Of a DNA stretch of 64,000 nt, positions 1 through 7,626 are shown one piece after another. Source of the stretch: Planctomycetota bacterium. GTDB taxonomy: Bacteria > Planctomycetota > UBA8108 > UBA1146. Within the stretch, counting starts at the first letter, position 1. Each line of letters starts with the position of its first letter. Both the position numbers and the translations under genes were made by a program. Where the stretch lies: assembly GCA_014240375.1 (NCBI GenBank), contig JAAZXB010000004.1:113437-177436 (forward strand). Direction: 5' to 3'. The notes under the pieces are model-generated. The model was not told the origin of the DNA and ran no database searches. It was given only the letters and a program-made list of their open reading frames with translations.

Positions 1-162
1 GATGCCTGGTTGATCGGGTTCGCACCGGTGGTCCAACCCAAGGTTGCTTTTGCCATTTCGGTGCAGCAGGTCCCTCTTGGAGGTGGTGAAGCGTGCGCTC
101 CAATCCTTTCGGAGATTCTCAATCGGCTCGAGCAGCAACGTGGATGGGATCTGTCCCGATGA
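1..162 (+). CDS. mrdA: Penicillin-binding protein 2, C-terminal end (partial)
   Basis: Frame 1 is open from the first base and encodes 53 residues before TGA at 160-162. The peptide begins DAWLIGFAPVVQPKVAFAIS and continues with a GGG and an AAPI-like CAPIL segment, which matches the end of the transpeptidase domain of PBP2-type class B penicillin-binding proteins (the W..GFAP strand after the KTG motif). These proteins cross-link peptidoglycan in the periplasm during cell elongation. Identity is supported by the next gene, rodA, whose ATG overlaps this stop in an ATGA arrangement; mrdA-rodA is a classic pair. The catalytic SxxK and KTG motifs lie upstream of the window, so activity cannot be judged here. 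Confidence 0.8.
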   Translation, partial: DAWLIGFAPVVQPKVAFAISVQQVPLGGGEACAPILSEILNRLEQQRGWDLSR

Positions 163-1370
163 TTTCACGGATGCAGTCGTGGCTGCGAGACTGGAAAGAG
201 GGCTGGATCGGTCCTGCCTTGCTGTTACTCCTGACCACCGGCTGGTTGTTGATCGTCGGTACCATATTCGTGCACAGCGCGGCAGATGGACCTGAAGGTG
301 GTTTCCCTGGCCCCTATTCCAGCAGTCACATGAAAAAAATCCTGGTCGGGCTGGCCGGTATGTTGGTGTTCTCCTTCATTCCCTCGAAGCAGTTCGAGAA
401 GTACTCGGCGGCCTTCTTCTGGGGCACCATCGGTCTGTTGGGATTACTACTGCTGTGGAAGTGGGCCCAGGGTGGGGTCGTTCGATGGATCCGCATCGGC
501 GGATTTGGTCTTCAGCCATCGGAGTTGGCGAAGATCTCAACCATCCTGCTGATCGCCCGACTTCTGCGCAATGGTGAACAACTGCGTCAGTGGAAGAGCC
601 TCCTCAAGGTTCTGGCGCTGGCCGCTCTCCCCTTCCTGATGATTGCGGCTCAGCCCGATCTTGGAACCGCGTTGATCCTGGCTCCGACCGTCGCTGCGAT
701 GATCTGGGTTGGCGGTATCGCCCCCCGCAAATTCATCACTCTCGGTGTTGCCGTGCTGCTCCTGGTGGGTAGTTGCGGCTGGCCGCTTCTCACCAATTAC
801 CAGCAAGATCGAATCCAAGCCTATCTGGGAATCGGCGAAGTCGCTCTGGAGTCCGCGGGAGGATACCAGGTGGCTCAATCGATCATCGCCATCGGTAGTG
901 GAGGTCCGACTGGGCGTGGTCTGCACCTGGGTAGCCACCACGATCTCGGATACCTGCCCGAGGACCACAACGACTTCATCTTCTCCGTGATCGGAGAAGA
1001 GTGGGGCCTGGTCGGCACCATCTCCGTGCTGCTGGGATTCCTGGTGCTGGTGTTGACGATGCTGGGCGTTGCCTGGAGCTGTCGCGACCCCTTCGGACGA
1101 CTGGTGGCAGTGGGATTGGCGACGCAGATCGGAACCCAGGCCATCATCAACCAGGCGGTGACGGTCGGTCTATTACCTGTGACCGGCATGCCGCTGCCCC
1201 TCATCTCCTTCGGTGGAACTTCCATCGTGGTGACTTTGTTGGGAATTGGAATCGTCATTTCCTTTGCACGAAAACCGGTCGAGGTGATCCATCCGGACGG
1301 GTTGCAACGCGGGACGTCCTCGGTGGTTCACCGGCCGATCCGTGCCCAGGTCCAGTCGGATCAACTCTAG
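159..1370 (+). CDS. rodA: RodA, SEDS-family peptidoglycan glycosyltransferase
   Basis: A 403-residue, strongly hydrophobic protein with about ten predicted membrane segments. Family motifs are visible: RWIRIGGFGLQPSELAKIS, the AAQPDLGTALIL segment carrying the conserved Asp, YLPEDHNDFIFSVIGEEWG, and GMPLPLISFGGTS near the end. SEDS proteins polymerise lipid II into glycan strands together with a class B PBP. The start at 159 is preferred over an in-frame upstream start because it overlaps the upstream stop (ATGA) and removes a non-hydrophobic leader. RodA is chosen over FtsW because of the PBP2 neighbour. No gene follows on this strand, so it ends its operon. Confidence 0.93.
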   Translation: MISRMQSWLRDWKEGWIGPALLLLLTTGWLLIVGTIFVHSAADGPEGGFPGPYSSSHMKKILVGLAGMLVFSFIPSKQFEKYSAAFFWGTIGLLGLLLLWKWAQGGVVRWIRIGGFGLQPSELAKISTILLIARLLRNGEQLRQWKSLLKVLALAALPFLMIAAQPDLGTALILAPTVAAMIWVGGIAPRKFITLGVAVLLLVGSCGWPLLTNYQQDRIQAYLGIGEVALESAGGYQVAQSIIAIGSGGPTGRGLHLGSHHDLGYLPEDHNDFIFSVIGEEWGLVGTISVLLGFLVLVLTMLGVAWSCRDPFGRLVAVGLATQIGTQAIINQAVTVGLLPVTGMPLPLISFGGTSIVVTLLGIGIVISFARKPVEVIHPDGLQRGTSSVVHRPIRAQVQSDQL

Positions 1371-1487
1371 TGCCCCACCTCATCTCGACGCTGATGCTCT
1401 CGACGCTGGTGCCCCTGCTGTAGGAAGGAGAGAACGCGCGGCAAATGCGCTGTGCGGCGGTGATGCGTAACTGCGAGAAGTGACCGG

Positions 1488-1567
1488 CGAAATCGCCTCT
1501 GCGAGGGCGAAATCGCCTCTGCGAGGGTGAAATAGCCTCTGCGAGGGTGAAAAGGCTTCTGCGAGCA
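1488..1567. repeat. Tandem array, four 20-bp units
   Basis: Four consecutive units of CGAAATCGCCTCTGCGAGGG; the first two are identical and the last two have a few substitutions. The unit length is not a multiple of three, so the array cannot keep a reading frame. It lies in the convergent gap between rodA and the leftward gene ending at 1999, beside a leftward intrinsic terminator. Its function is unknown; it is one of several unrelated-sequence arrays at gene junctions in this window. Confidence 0.9.
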
Positions 1568-1572
1568 GGCAC

Positions 1573-1608
1573 AAAAAAAGAGGCGCCATCGGGGAAATGG
1601 CGCCCCCT
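1573..1608 (-). terminator. Intrinsic terminator for leftward transcription
   Basis: On the minus strand an 8-bp perfect stem (GGCGCCAT/ATGGCGCC, plus-strand arms 1582-1589 and 1597-1604) with a 7-nt loop is followed by a run of seven T (plus-strand A run 1573-1579). No T run follows on the plus strand, so it serves leftward transcription. It lies about 390 bp past the nearest leftward stop codon (1999), so it may end a long 3' UTR or an unrecognised RNA. Confidence 0.75.
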
Positions 1609-1998
1609 CGGAAAGAAATGAAGCAAGGAAGGCGACAATGTCGCCTCGGGGAGGACACCAATCTGTTGCAGGCTGGTGGCCTTGCACGAGAGACTTCTTT
1701 CGAAGATCTCTCCAACTCCCCTGTCCCAAAGAGCCCACTGTCTCAGAGCATGGAACGTGCCAAAGTTCGCTGGAGCGGGGTGATGAGCGCTAACTATAAA
1801 CACTAGCGAACTTTATGGGGAATCGTGCAGAACCTGCGGCAAACTGCCCCCTGGCCAGAGCGGTTAGATGATGACCGCTAGTCGTTCGAGATCCGATGGA
1901 GTGGCGCTAACTTACAGTTTGGAAGCAGGTTATAGAAGTGGTTAAAATCCGCCCGCCAGAATGCGCAGTGCGGTGCTTTTTGGTCAGATAACGACCAC
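1605..1998. other. Intergenic region with inverted repeat, no gene recognised
   Basis: No convincing coding sequence was found on either strand. A perfect 10-bp inverted repeat (AAAGTTCGCT at 1762-1771, AGCGAACTTT at 1805-1814) encloses 33 bp. The motif GCGCTAACT occurs inside it (near 1787) and again near 1905. The region sits between a leftward CDS end and a leftward terminator, so it may be transcribed leftward. Confidence 0.5.
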
Positions 1999-2295
1999 TC
2001 AGTCGTACTGAAGTGGACGGATCCAGCCCAGAGTTTCTCCAGCGGACACCAAATCCCCCGCCTCGGACCACTGGACCAACAAGGTTCCCGAGGAGGCCGC
2101 GGAGACGGAGCGCAAGCATTGTCCCTCGGCAATCAGGAGGATCTCCTGATCCTTTTCGACCGGATCTCCGGGGAATACACACCATTGCAGAAGAGTCGCA
2201 GCAGAGAGATTCTGAGGGGCCTCCCGAGCTGTCAGCGCGGAGGCGGGTTGAGCCCCCTCAGAGTATTGAATTGAAATCGCTCCGGGTTCGACCAT
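1999..2295 (-). CDS. Biotinyl/lipoyl-domain-like protein lacking the acceptor lysine
   Basis: A 98-residue protein whose second half resembles a biotinyl/lipoyl attachment domain: FPGDPVEKDQEILLIAEGQ then SAASSGTLL and EAGDLVSAGETLGWI, the usual pattern of two hairpins around an exposed turn. At the turn where the modified lysine normally sits (as in ETDKA or EAMKM) the sequence reads AEGQCLRSV, so the acceptor position is Gln59. If the alignment is right it cannot be biotinylated or lipoylated there. The ATG at 2295 is preferred because GAGGTGG lies 5 nt upstream; an in-frame GTG at 2304 is the alternative. It follows the secreted protein gene at 2379 on the same strand by 83 bp. Role unknown. 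Confidence 0.65.
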   Translation of the reverse strand: MVEPGAISIQYSEGAQPASALTAREAPQNLSAATLLQWCVFPGDPVEKDQEILLIAEGQCLRSVSAASSGTLLVQWSEAGDLVSAGETLGWIRPLQYD

Positions 2296-2378
2296 CGGCT
2301 CCACCTCACCATCGGCATCGATGAAGACGGATTATAGACCGTGACGCGATCACTGGAAAGATCGATAGCACCGGTCCC

Positions 2379-3698
2379 CTAGGGACAGGAATCAAAGGCT
2401 TCACAGGTCAGGTCATCCTCGGTTGGATCAATCCCGCAGGAATCGAACGGCTCCTGCGGTGGCGGGCCTCCACTGAACATGTAACTCAGCAGGAGAACCG
2501 GATCCCCCAGCACGATCAGTCCATCGTCATCGATATCGGCGTTCTTCTCGCACAGAGAAGGCGCACCACCGTTGAACATGTAACCGAGCAGGTTGACCGG
2601 GTCGCCCAGGTCGAGGTTTCCGTTGCCGTCGAAATCACCACGGGTGAACTGCACTCCCACGACACCTTCAAGGACCTCGATGCTGGTTCCGCTGGTGGTC
2701 ACCGCTGCAGAACCGGTGCCCAGTGAGATGATTATGGCGGTCGGTGGCGACGGAGCCTGCGTCACGAGATCGGCGGAAAAATTGAGGCTGGTAGAACCGA
2801 GTGGTGAGGTGTCGAGCGCTTGGTAGTGCCCCACGATCAGTTCCTGGTTATCGCCTACGGACATTTCGCTGATGGAATTGATCGCGTAGAGGCAGGCAAC
2901 GATCAGTCCAGAGGCCCCCTCGGGATCGATATCGATCAGCAGGTACTCCGGTCCGGCACCACCGTTGAAATCGATGAGCGCCGCACCAGGCTCGGCACTG
3001 GTCAGTGCCAGCGCATCTCCGGAATGAGCAAAGCCAAAGGAGAATCCGTAGTTGATCTCGGGAGCGTCGATCAGGATCTGAACATCGACATCCAGGCCCT
3101 GTTCTACTGTGGCAGCGGAAGCACTGGCACTGAGGGCGAAGGGCAGCACTCCGCCAATTTCAATCAACCCATCTTCGGTGGTCGGGACGATGGCGATTCC
3201 GCCTGGAGCCACCGCCAGGTTTTCCGATACCGAAGTATCGCCGGGGAACACTTCGGCACAGTACTGGATACTGGCAAAGGTGTCGTCGGGTCCCAGTAGC
3301 TGGGTCTGCATGATGATCGCCTCGTGATCCATTGAACTCGGCAGGTTATTGAGTCCAACGAAATTGACCACCACTCCCTGCCGTACTCCAAATCCTGGAA
3401 AGAGGGAGAGTTCGTCGAAATCAGCGGGTCCACCGGCATTTGCGGTGGTGGATGCCGTACCGCTGAGCACCTCGACGACTTCGATATCGGAGCCGTGGCA
3501 GATGGCGACCGACCACCCCGCCAGCTCGCCGCCAGGATTGTCGATCAAGGAACGAGTGACGACGGTGGCACCGGAAGGACCCGATCCACTGGTATCGAAA
3601 TGGAAGATATATCCGGGATCCTGAGCCAGAACACTTTGACCTGCCAGGAGCAAGATCGAGAGCATGGCGATCCTCATGAGGATGAAAAAGTAGGACAT
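2379..3698 (-). CDS. Secreted protein with C-terminal paired EF-hand (dockerin-like) repeats
   Basis: A 439-residue protein. Residues 1-26 form a signal peptide (hydrophobic MRIAMLSILLLAGQ then SVLAQ). The middle is a beta-rich, Gly/Ser/Ala-rich exported region with few lysines and no recognised catalytic domain. The C-terminus has two calcium-loop-like repeats, DFDGNGNLDLGDPVNLLGYM and DIDDDGLIVLGDPVLLLSYM, each followed by FxGGxP and a Cys, as in dockerin type I-like tails of many planctomycete secreted proteins. The start at 3698 has AGGAG 6 nt upstream and gives a clean signal peptide. The same tail plan ends the protein at 16784, suggesting a shared surface-anchoring or docking signal. 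Specific function unknown. Confidence 0.8.
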   Translation of the reverse strand: MSYFFILMRIAMLSILLLAGQSVLAQDPGYIFHFDTSGSGPSGATVVTRSLIDNPGGELAGWSVAICHGSDIEVVEVLSGTASTTANAGGPADFDELSLFPGFGVRQGVVVNFVGLNNLPSSMDHEAIIMQTQLLGPDDTFASIQYCAEVFPGDTSVSENLAVAPGGIAIVPTTEDGLIEIGGVLPFALSASASAATVEQGLDVDVQILIDAPEINYGFSFGFAHSGDALALTSAEPGAALIDFNGGAGPEYLLIDIDPEGASGLIVACLYAINSISEMSVGDNQELIVGHYQALDTSPLGSTSLNFSADLVTQAPSPPTAIIISLGTGSAAVTTSGTSIEVLEGVVGVQFTRGDFDGNGNLDLGDPVNLLGYMFNGGAPSLCEKNADIDDDGLIVLGDPVLLLSYMFSGGPPPQEPFDSCGIDPTEDDLTCEAFDSCP

Positions 3699-4103
3699 CG
3701 GAATCTCCTGTTCAGCAACAAATGGTTCGAAGTTGGGCTGAGAAAGAGTCATCCTGAGCACCATGGCCAGCGGGACGTTTGCTCATTATGGGCCCAGAGA
3801 GGGCCGAGAAGCAACTTTTAGCCAAACTCATTTCTTCCTCATCTCACCGATTCTCAGGGCAGAATTACGGTCAGAGAGACCGATTGTATCACTTCACCCT
3901 TGTTAACGGCACCCCCCACATCGCAACTCCAGTTCGAAATCTAGAATATCCACTTCCTGTACGGAAGGCCCCGAATCGGTTTGTGGATCCGCGATGTTCC
4001 CCACCCAAGACGGTCCCGACGGCCCGCCGCCAGCGGGCACGCCATTTGCCTCACTGTTCCATCGAAGCGCGGCACAAATGCCACCTCGAAGAAAGGACCG
4101 ACG
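3699..4103. other. Divergent intergenic region
   Basis: About 400 bp between divergently transcribed genes. It should contain the promoters of the leftward secreted protein and the rightward actin operon. A -10-like TAGAAT near 3942 (plus) and TACAAT near 3889 (minus) are present, but neither has a convincing -35 element. No coding sequence, hairpin or repeat worth calling was seen. Confidence 0.4.
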
Positions 4104-4832
4104 ATGAAGCCTGATTCTGCCGACAGCCCACTGTCGATTCCCAACAGTTCGGTGCTTCCGCTGCAAGAACTGCAGGATATGGGAATTCAGAAGCTGCGTG
4201 TCGTGACCACGGCGCAGTTACGTGATACCGCCCGAAGAGCGGTATCACGAGCACTGCTGGAACTGCTGAATGGCCTGGAACTTCCCGCGGAGCAGCATCA
4301 ACAGATCCTTGCGAGGGCGAAGCAGTACATGTCCCCCACAATCGAAACTGCAGCGGATCGTGAAGAGGCCACGGAAGTGCTCAAAGAGGACCGAGAAGTC
4401 ACGGATCCACGGATCAAGGTGCCGTCTCCGGTCAGCCAGCCGACGCCTGCGGCGGCTCAGCAGGCCTCTGCCAGTGACTCGGATGGCCCCCTCGGTAAGA
4501 GAGAGAAAGCGTTACTGATCCAGCTCTCCAAGTTGATCGCTCGCGACTGGAGAACGGAATTGGCAACTGTCAGAAACACTCAGAATACACAGGTCGAAAG
4601 GCTCGAGATGAGAATTGAAGAATTGACCCTGGCACTTCAAGCCACCGATCATGCGATCGCCGTCAACGGCGACCTCGATATCGATCAGTTGGAAGTGAAG
4701 TCCCCCTTTGATCACAAGAAATCAGAACTCCTGGACCAGTTGTTCCAGGCCAACGTGGCTCTCCGTGAACTCTCGGAAGCTCCACAACCGGGAGATCTAC
4801 CCTCCCTGCCACGAGAAGGAAGGTCGTCATGA
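4104..4832 (+). CDS. Unrecognised coiled-coil protein, partner of MamK-like actin
   Basis: A 242-residue soluble protein with no signal peptide or membrane segment. I do not recognise the family. It shows an N-terminal helical, positively charged part (about residues 20-75), a Pro/Ala/Gln/Ser-rich linker (about 105-130), and a C-terminal helical region with heptad-like spacing (around RLEMRIEELTLALQATDHAI) likely to form a coiled coil. The start at 4104 follows GAAAGGA. Its TGA overlaps the ATG of the MamK-like actin gene (ATGA), so the two are probably made in fixed ratio. By analogy with other bacterial actin operons it could be a filament adaptor or regulator, but no homology supports that. 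Confidence 0.75.
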   Translation: MKPDSADSPLSIPNSSVLPLQELQDMGIQKLRVVTTAQLRDTARRAVSRALLELLNGLELPAEQHQQILARAKQYMSPTIETAADREEATEVLKEDREVTDPRIKVPSPVSQPTPAAAQQASASDSDGPLGKREKALLIQLSKLIARDWRTELATVRNTQNTQVERLEMRIEELTLALQATDHAIAVNGDLDIDQLEVKSPFDHKKSELLDQLFQANVALRELSEAPQPGDLPSLPREGRSS

Positions 4833-5926
4833 AAGCACCGAAAAAAGTTCAGAAGAACCAGCAGCACGACGTTAAGGCCCCCAAGGTCAGTTCCAAAACG
4901 AGCTTGCTGCACGTCGGAATTGATCTGGGAACCAGCAGGAGCGCCATCGCCAGTTCCAATGGTTCCAGAGAAGTGATGGCCAGTCTGGTCGGATGGCCCA
5001 AGGACTCGGTCTCGGCCAAGGTGCTCGGGGGTCAAACTCTGGTGGGTGATGCGGTGCTCAAGAATCGCCTTGCTCTCAACACCTGTTTTCCGCTGAAGGA
5101 AGGCAATCTGGCCTACACCCGTCTCAGTGGATCGGAGCAGGATTTGTCTCGCCAGGCAGGAGTACAACTGCTCGCGGCACTGCGCAAGGCGTGCAATCCA
5201 CGACCTGACCAGGCGGTATGTGCAGTGATCGGCGCTCCGGCAGAAGCGACTCGTGAAAACAAACAAGCGATCGTAGATCTGGCCAACGAGGCTGGGATCG
5301 AAGGTGTGATGGTCGTATCAGAACCGTTCGCCGTCGCCTACGCACTCGACGCCCTGGAGAATTCCATCGTCATCGACATCGGTGCCGGTACCATCGATCT
5401 GTGTCGCATGGCGGGTAGCCTGCCCGGAGTCGAGGATCAAGTCACCGTGTTCCGCGCAGGAAACTACGTCGATCAGAGACTCGCCGAACTGGTCCGAGAA
5501 GCCCATCCGGAGGTGCAGTTCACTTCCAACATGATCAAGATGGCCAAGGAACGATTCAGTAGTGTGATCGATACACAGAAACGTGCGATCGTGACATTTC
5601 CGAATGCCGGGCGCCCGACTCCGGTAGATATCACCGATCAGATTCGTAGCGCCGTGGAGGAATTGGTCCCCTGGATCACCGCGGCGATTCAGACTCTGGT
5701 GGCCAGTTTTGATCCTGAATTTCAGCATCTGATTCGAAATAGAATCATCGTCAGTGGCGGTGGCTCACAGGTGTTCGGCCTCCAGGAAGCACTGGAGCAG
5801 GGTCTCGAAAGCCTGGGCGGCGGTCGAGTCATGATCGTCGACGACCCGGTCTACGCCGGTGCTCAGGGTGCGCTCAAGTTGGCCCAGGAGATGCCTACCG
5901 AGTACTGGACCCGCATGCGCGGTTAA
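4829..5926 (+). CDS. MamK-like bacterial actin
   Basis: A 365-residue actin/Hsp70-fold ATPase. A basic tail (residues 1-25) precedes the phosphate-1 loop GIDLGTSRSAI (30-40). The segment LVGWPKDSVSAKVLG (53-67) and GDAVLKNRLAL (73-83) closely recall MamK, the magnetosome filament protein, more than MreB or ParM. SEPFAVAYA (164-172) holds the likely catalytic Glu165, phosphate-2 is DIGAGTID (183-190), and the adenosine motif is SGGGSQ (309-314). All nucleotide-binding motifs are intact, so ATP-driven polymerisation is expected. MamK aligns organelles in magnetotactic bacteria, but relatives occur in non-magnetic species, and no other magnetosome gene is present here. It is coupled to the upstream coiled-coil gene and ends at a strong terminator. 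Confidence 0.85.
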   Translation: MKAPKKVQKNQQHDVKAPKVSSKTSLLHVGIDLGTSRSAIASSNGSREVMASLVGWPKDSVSAKVLGGQTLVGDAVLKNRLALNTCFPLKEGNLAYTRLSGSEQDLSRQAGVQLLAALRKACNPRPDQAVCAVIGAPAEATRENKQAIVDLANEAGIEGVMVVSEPFAVAYALDALENSIVIDIGAGTIDLCRMAGSLPGVEDQVTVFRAGNYVDQRLAELVREAHPEVQFTSNMIKMAKERFSSVIDTQKRAIVTFPNAGRPTPVDITDQIRSAVEELVPWITAAIQTLVASFDPEFQHLIRNRIIVSGGGSQVFGLQEALEQGLESLGGGRVMIVDDPVYAGAQGALKLAQEMPTEYWTRMRG

Positions 5927-5962
5927 ACCGCGCCATCCCATTGCACTCCCCCCCTTCTCAGT

Positions 5963-6000
5963 CGGGGTCTCGATTCGTCGAGACCCCGGCCTATTTTTTT
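5963..6000 (+). terminator. Strong intrinsic terminator of the actin operon
   Basis: A perfect 11-bp stem (CGGGGTCTCGA at 5963-5973, TCGAGACCCCG at 5978-5988) with a TTCG tetraloop is followed by a T-rich run ending at 6000. It lies 36 bp after the actin stop codon and slightly overlaps the 3' end of the convergent cysteine desulfurase gene. Confidence 0.93.
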
Positions 6001-7156
6001 ATCCACCCGGGGGTATTTCGAAGTCTCGTGTGCGCAGTTGGTTGACGATGGCGGTGATTCGGGCACCTACCCTGCGGAGCTGGTCGATGGAGTTCTGTGG
6101 CGTTCTCTCGACAGGTCCCAGCGACAGGCGTATCGAACCCCGGATCCAATCGAGATCCACTCCCATCGCCTCGAGAACATGACTCGGTTCTCGAGCGCCG
6201 GAGGAACAGGCGGACCCACTCGATGCTGAGATCCCCTCCATGTCGAGTCGGACCAACAAGGTCTCGGCGTGGACACCGCGGAAACTGACATGAACACAAC
6301 CGGGCCAATCATCTTCTTGTTGCGGAATGATGTGGCAATCCGGAATCTCCTGCAGCGGTTGCACCAGTGCTTCTCTGGCAAGTCGAAGCGCAGTCAGGTC
6401 CCACAAAGGCGCGCTACGGGCCACTCGAGCAAGTTCTCCCAGCCCGGTGATCGACAGCAGGTTTTCGGTCCCTGGCCGGATTTTCTTCTCCTGTGGCCCG
6501 CCGCGAAGAAGTGGATCGATGAGAAGGCCTTTTCTGACCCACAGAGCACCCGCTCCGACCGGTCCAAAGGACTTGTGGGCGGTAATGGTCGCAGCATCGA
6601 CGAGCAGTTCAGGGATCGTCGTGGGGATCCGGAAAAAGCCCTGGGAACCATCGATGTGAAGGCGTCCACCGCCGTCATGAATCTGACCAGCGAGTTTCGA
6701 GATCTCCTGGCTGATCCCGGTCTCGTTATTGATCCATTGAATCGAATAGAGTGCTCCGTTGACCACCTTGAAATCGCTGATCTTTCCAGAACTGTCCACC
6801 TTGAGCACACCGCCTGGACGCCCCTGTTGCCACTGTTGCCGCGCGGGCTCCAGTACCGAAGGATGTTCGGTGGCCCCGACAAAGAGCGGGGAATCGATGG
6901 GTGCCAGCCCCATGATCGCCAGATTATTCGATTCGGTACCGCCACTGGTGAAATGGAGCTCGGAGGATTCTACCGCCAGTAAGGAGGAGAGTTGGTCACG
7001 AGCATCATCGAGGATCTTTCGAGCATCCCGTCCGTGTCGATGCAAACTCGATGGATTGGCCGGGGCAGCCCCCTGCAAGCAGTGATGCATCTTCTCTGCC
7101 ACCTCGGGGTGCAATGGAGTTGTTGCGTTGTGATCCAGGTAGATATTTGACGTCAC
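5999..7156 (-). CDS. Cysteine desulfurase, NifS/IscS family
   Basis: A 385-residue PLP enzyme that removes sulfur from cysteine for Fe-S cluster and thiolated tRNA synthesis. Visible motifs: YLDHNATTPLHPEV at the N-terminus, FTSGGTESNNLAI, WINNETG, the PLP lysine in ITAHKSFGPVGAGAL, RPGTEN, and the active-site cysteine loop SGSACSSGAREPSHVL. The start is GTG at 7156, whose GTGA overlaps the stop of the upstream lipoprotein gene; the longer reading frame adds a poorly conserved leader. It closes the leftward operon that begins near 11627. No iscU, iscR or suf genes are adjacent, so the sulfur acceptor cannot be told; it could be IscS, NifS or an MnmA/ThiI donor type. Confidence 0.92.
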   Translation of the reverse strand: MTSNIYLDHNATTPLHPEVAEKMHHCLQGAAPANPSSLHRHGRDARKILDDARDQLSSLLAVESSELHFTSGGTESNNLAIMGLAPIDSPLFVGATEHPSVLEPARQQWQQGRPGGVLKVDSSGKISDFKVVNGALYSIQWINNETGISQEISKLAGQIHDGGGRLHIDGSQGFFRIPTTIPELLVDAATITAHKSFGPVGAGALWVRKGLLIDPLLRGGPQEKKIRPGTENLLSITGLGELARVARSAPLWDLTALRLAREALVQPLQEIPDCHIIPQQEDDWPGCVHVSFRGVHAETLLVRLDMEGISASSGSACSSGAREPSHVLEAMGVDLDWIRGSIRLSLGPVERTPQNSIDQLRRVGARITAIVNQLRTRDFEIPPGG

Positions 7157-7626
7157 TGTGTACCTGTCAGGTCGACACCACGGGTCGCCAATAATTCGAT
7201 TTCCCAGAGGTGGTTCAAACCGGGCTGGATCCGCAGAGAGTACTCGATGTACTGCTCTTCCGAATTCCATATGAGGGTGATCCAGCGATCCGCTCCCCCC
7301 TCCGAAGGAACCTCTACGCCATCGTCGATACTGGACTCTACCAGCAAGTCTCTGAGACCCAGATCATCGAGTTGTGGTACATCCACAAATCGAATTAAAG
7401 CCTCGAAAGCGAGTGCCGAAACCTGTTCTCGTGTCGACTCAGACAGACAGCAGTATGCGGCGTCGTACCGACTGGCGTCGATGGCGTAACGAAAGTAACG
7501 GACCGTTTCGAGTGGGCCAGATCGTTGGAAATGACGATCGACATCTGGGATGTGTTTGCACCCAGCGATGCACAGAAGAAACAGCGGTATCCACATCCAA
7601 CGGCGGTGTAGTAACTGATGTGACAT
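7153..7626 (-). CDS. Small lipoprotein of unknown function
   Basis: A 157-residue protein with a basic start (LHRRW), a hydrophobic stretch and a lipobox ending CIAGC, so it is probably a lipoprotein with the mature Cys near residue 23. The remainder is a compact globular region of about 130 residues (TVRYFRYAIDASRYDAAYCC near the start, WEIELLATRGVDL near the end). The shape recalls small SnoaL/NTF2-like domains, but that is a guess. The ATG at 7626 shares one base with the upstream stop (TGATG), and its own stop overlaps the desulfurase GTG, so it is tightly coupled on both sides. Confidence 0.75.
   Translation of the reverse strand: MSHQLLHRRWMWIPLFLLCIAGCKHIPDVDRHFQRSGPLETVRYFRYAIDASRYDAAYCCLSESTREQVSALAFEALIRFVDVPQLDDLGLRDLLVESSIDDGVEVPSEGGADRWITLIWNSEEQYIEYSLRIQPGLNHLWEIELLATRGVDLTGTQ

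Noticed and set aside
1255..1803. Leftward ORF of 182 codons over the rodA end and the 20-bp array
   Set aside because: It runs antisense to rodA, its later part is the repeat, and the product has no plausible fold or ribosome site.
4829..5926. Part of a magnetosome island
   Set aside because: No mamA, mamB, mamE, mamM or other magnetosome gene occurs nearby; only the actin resembles the set.
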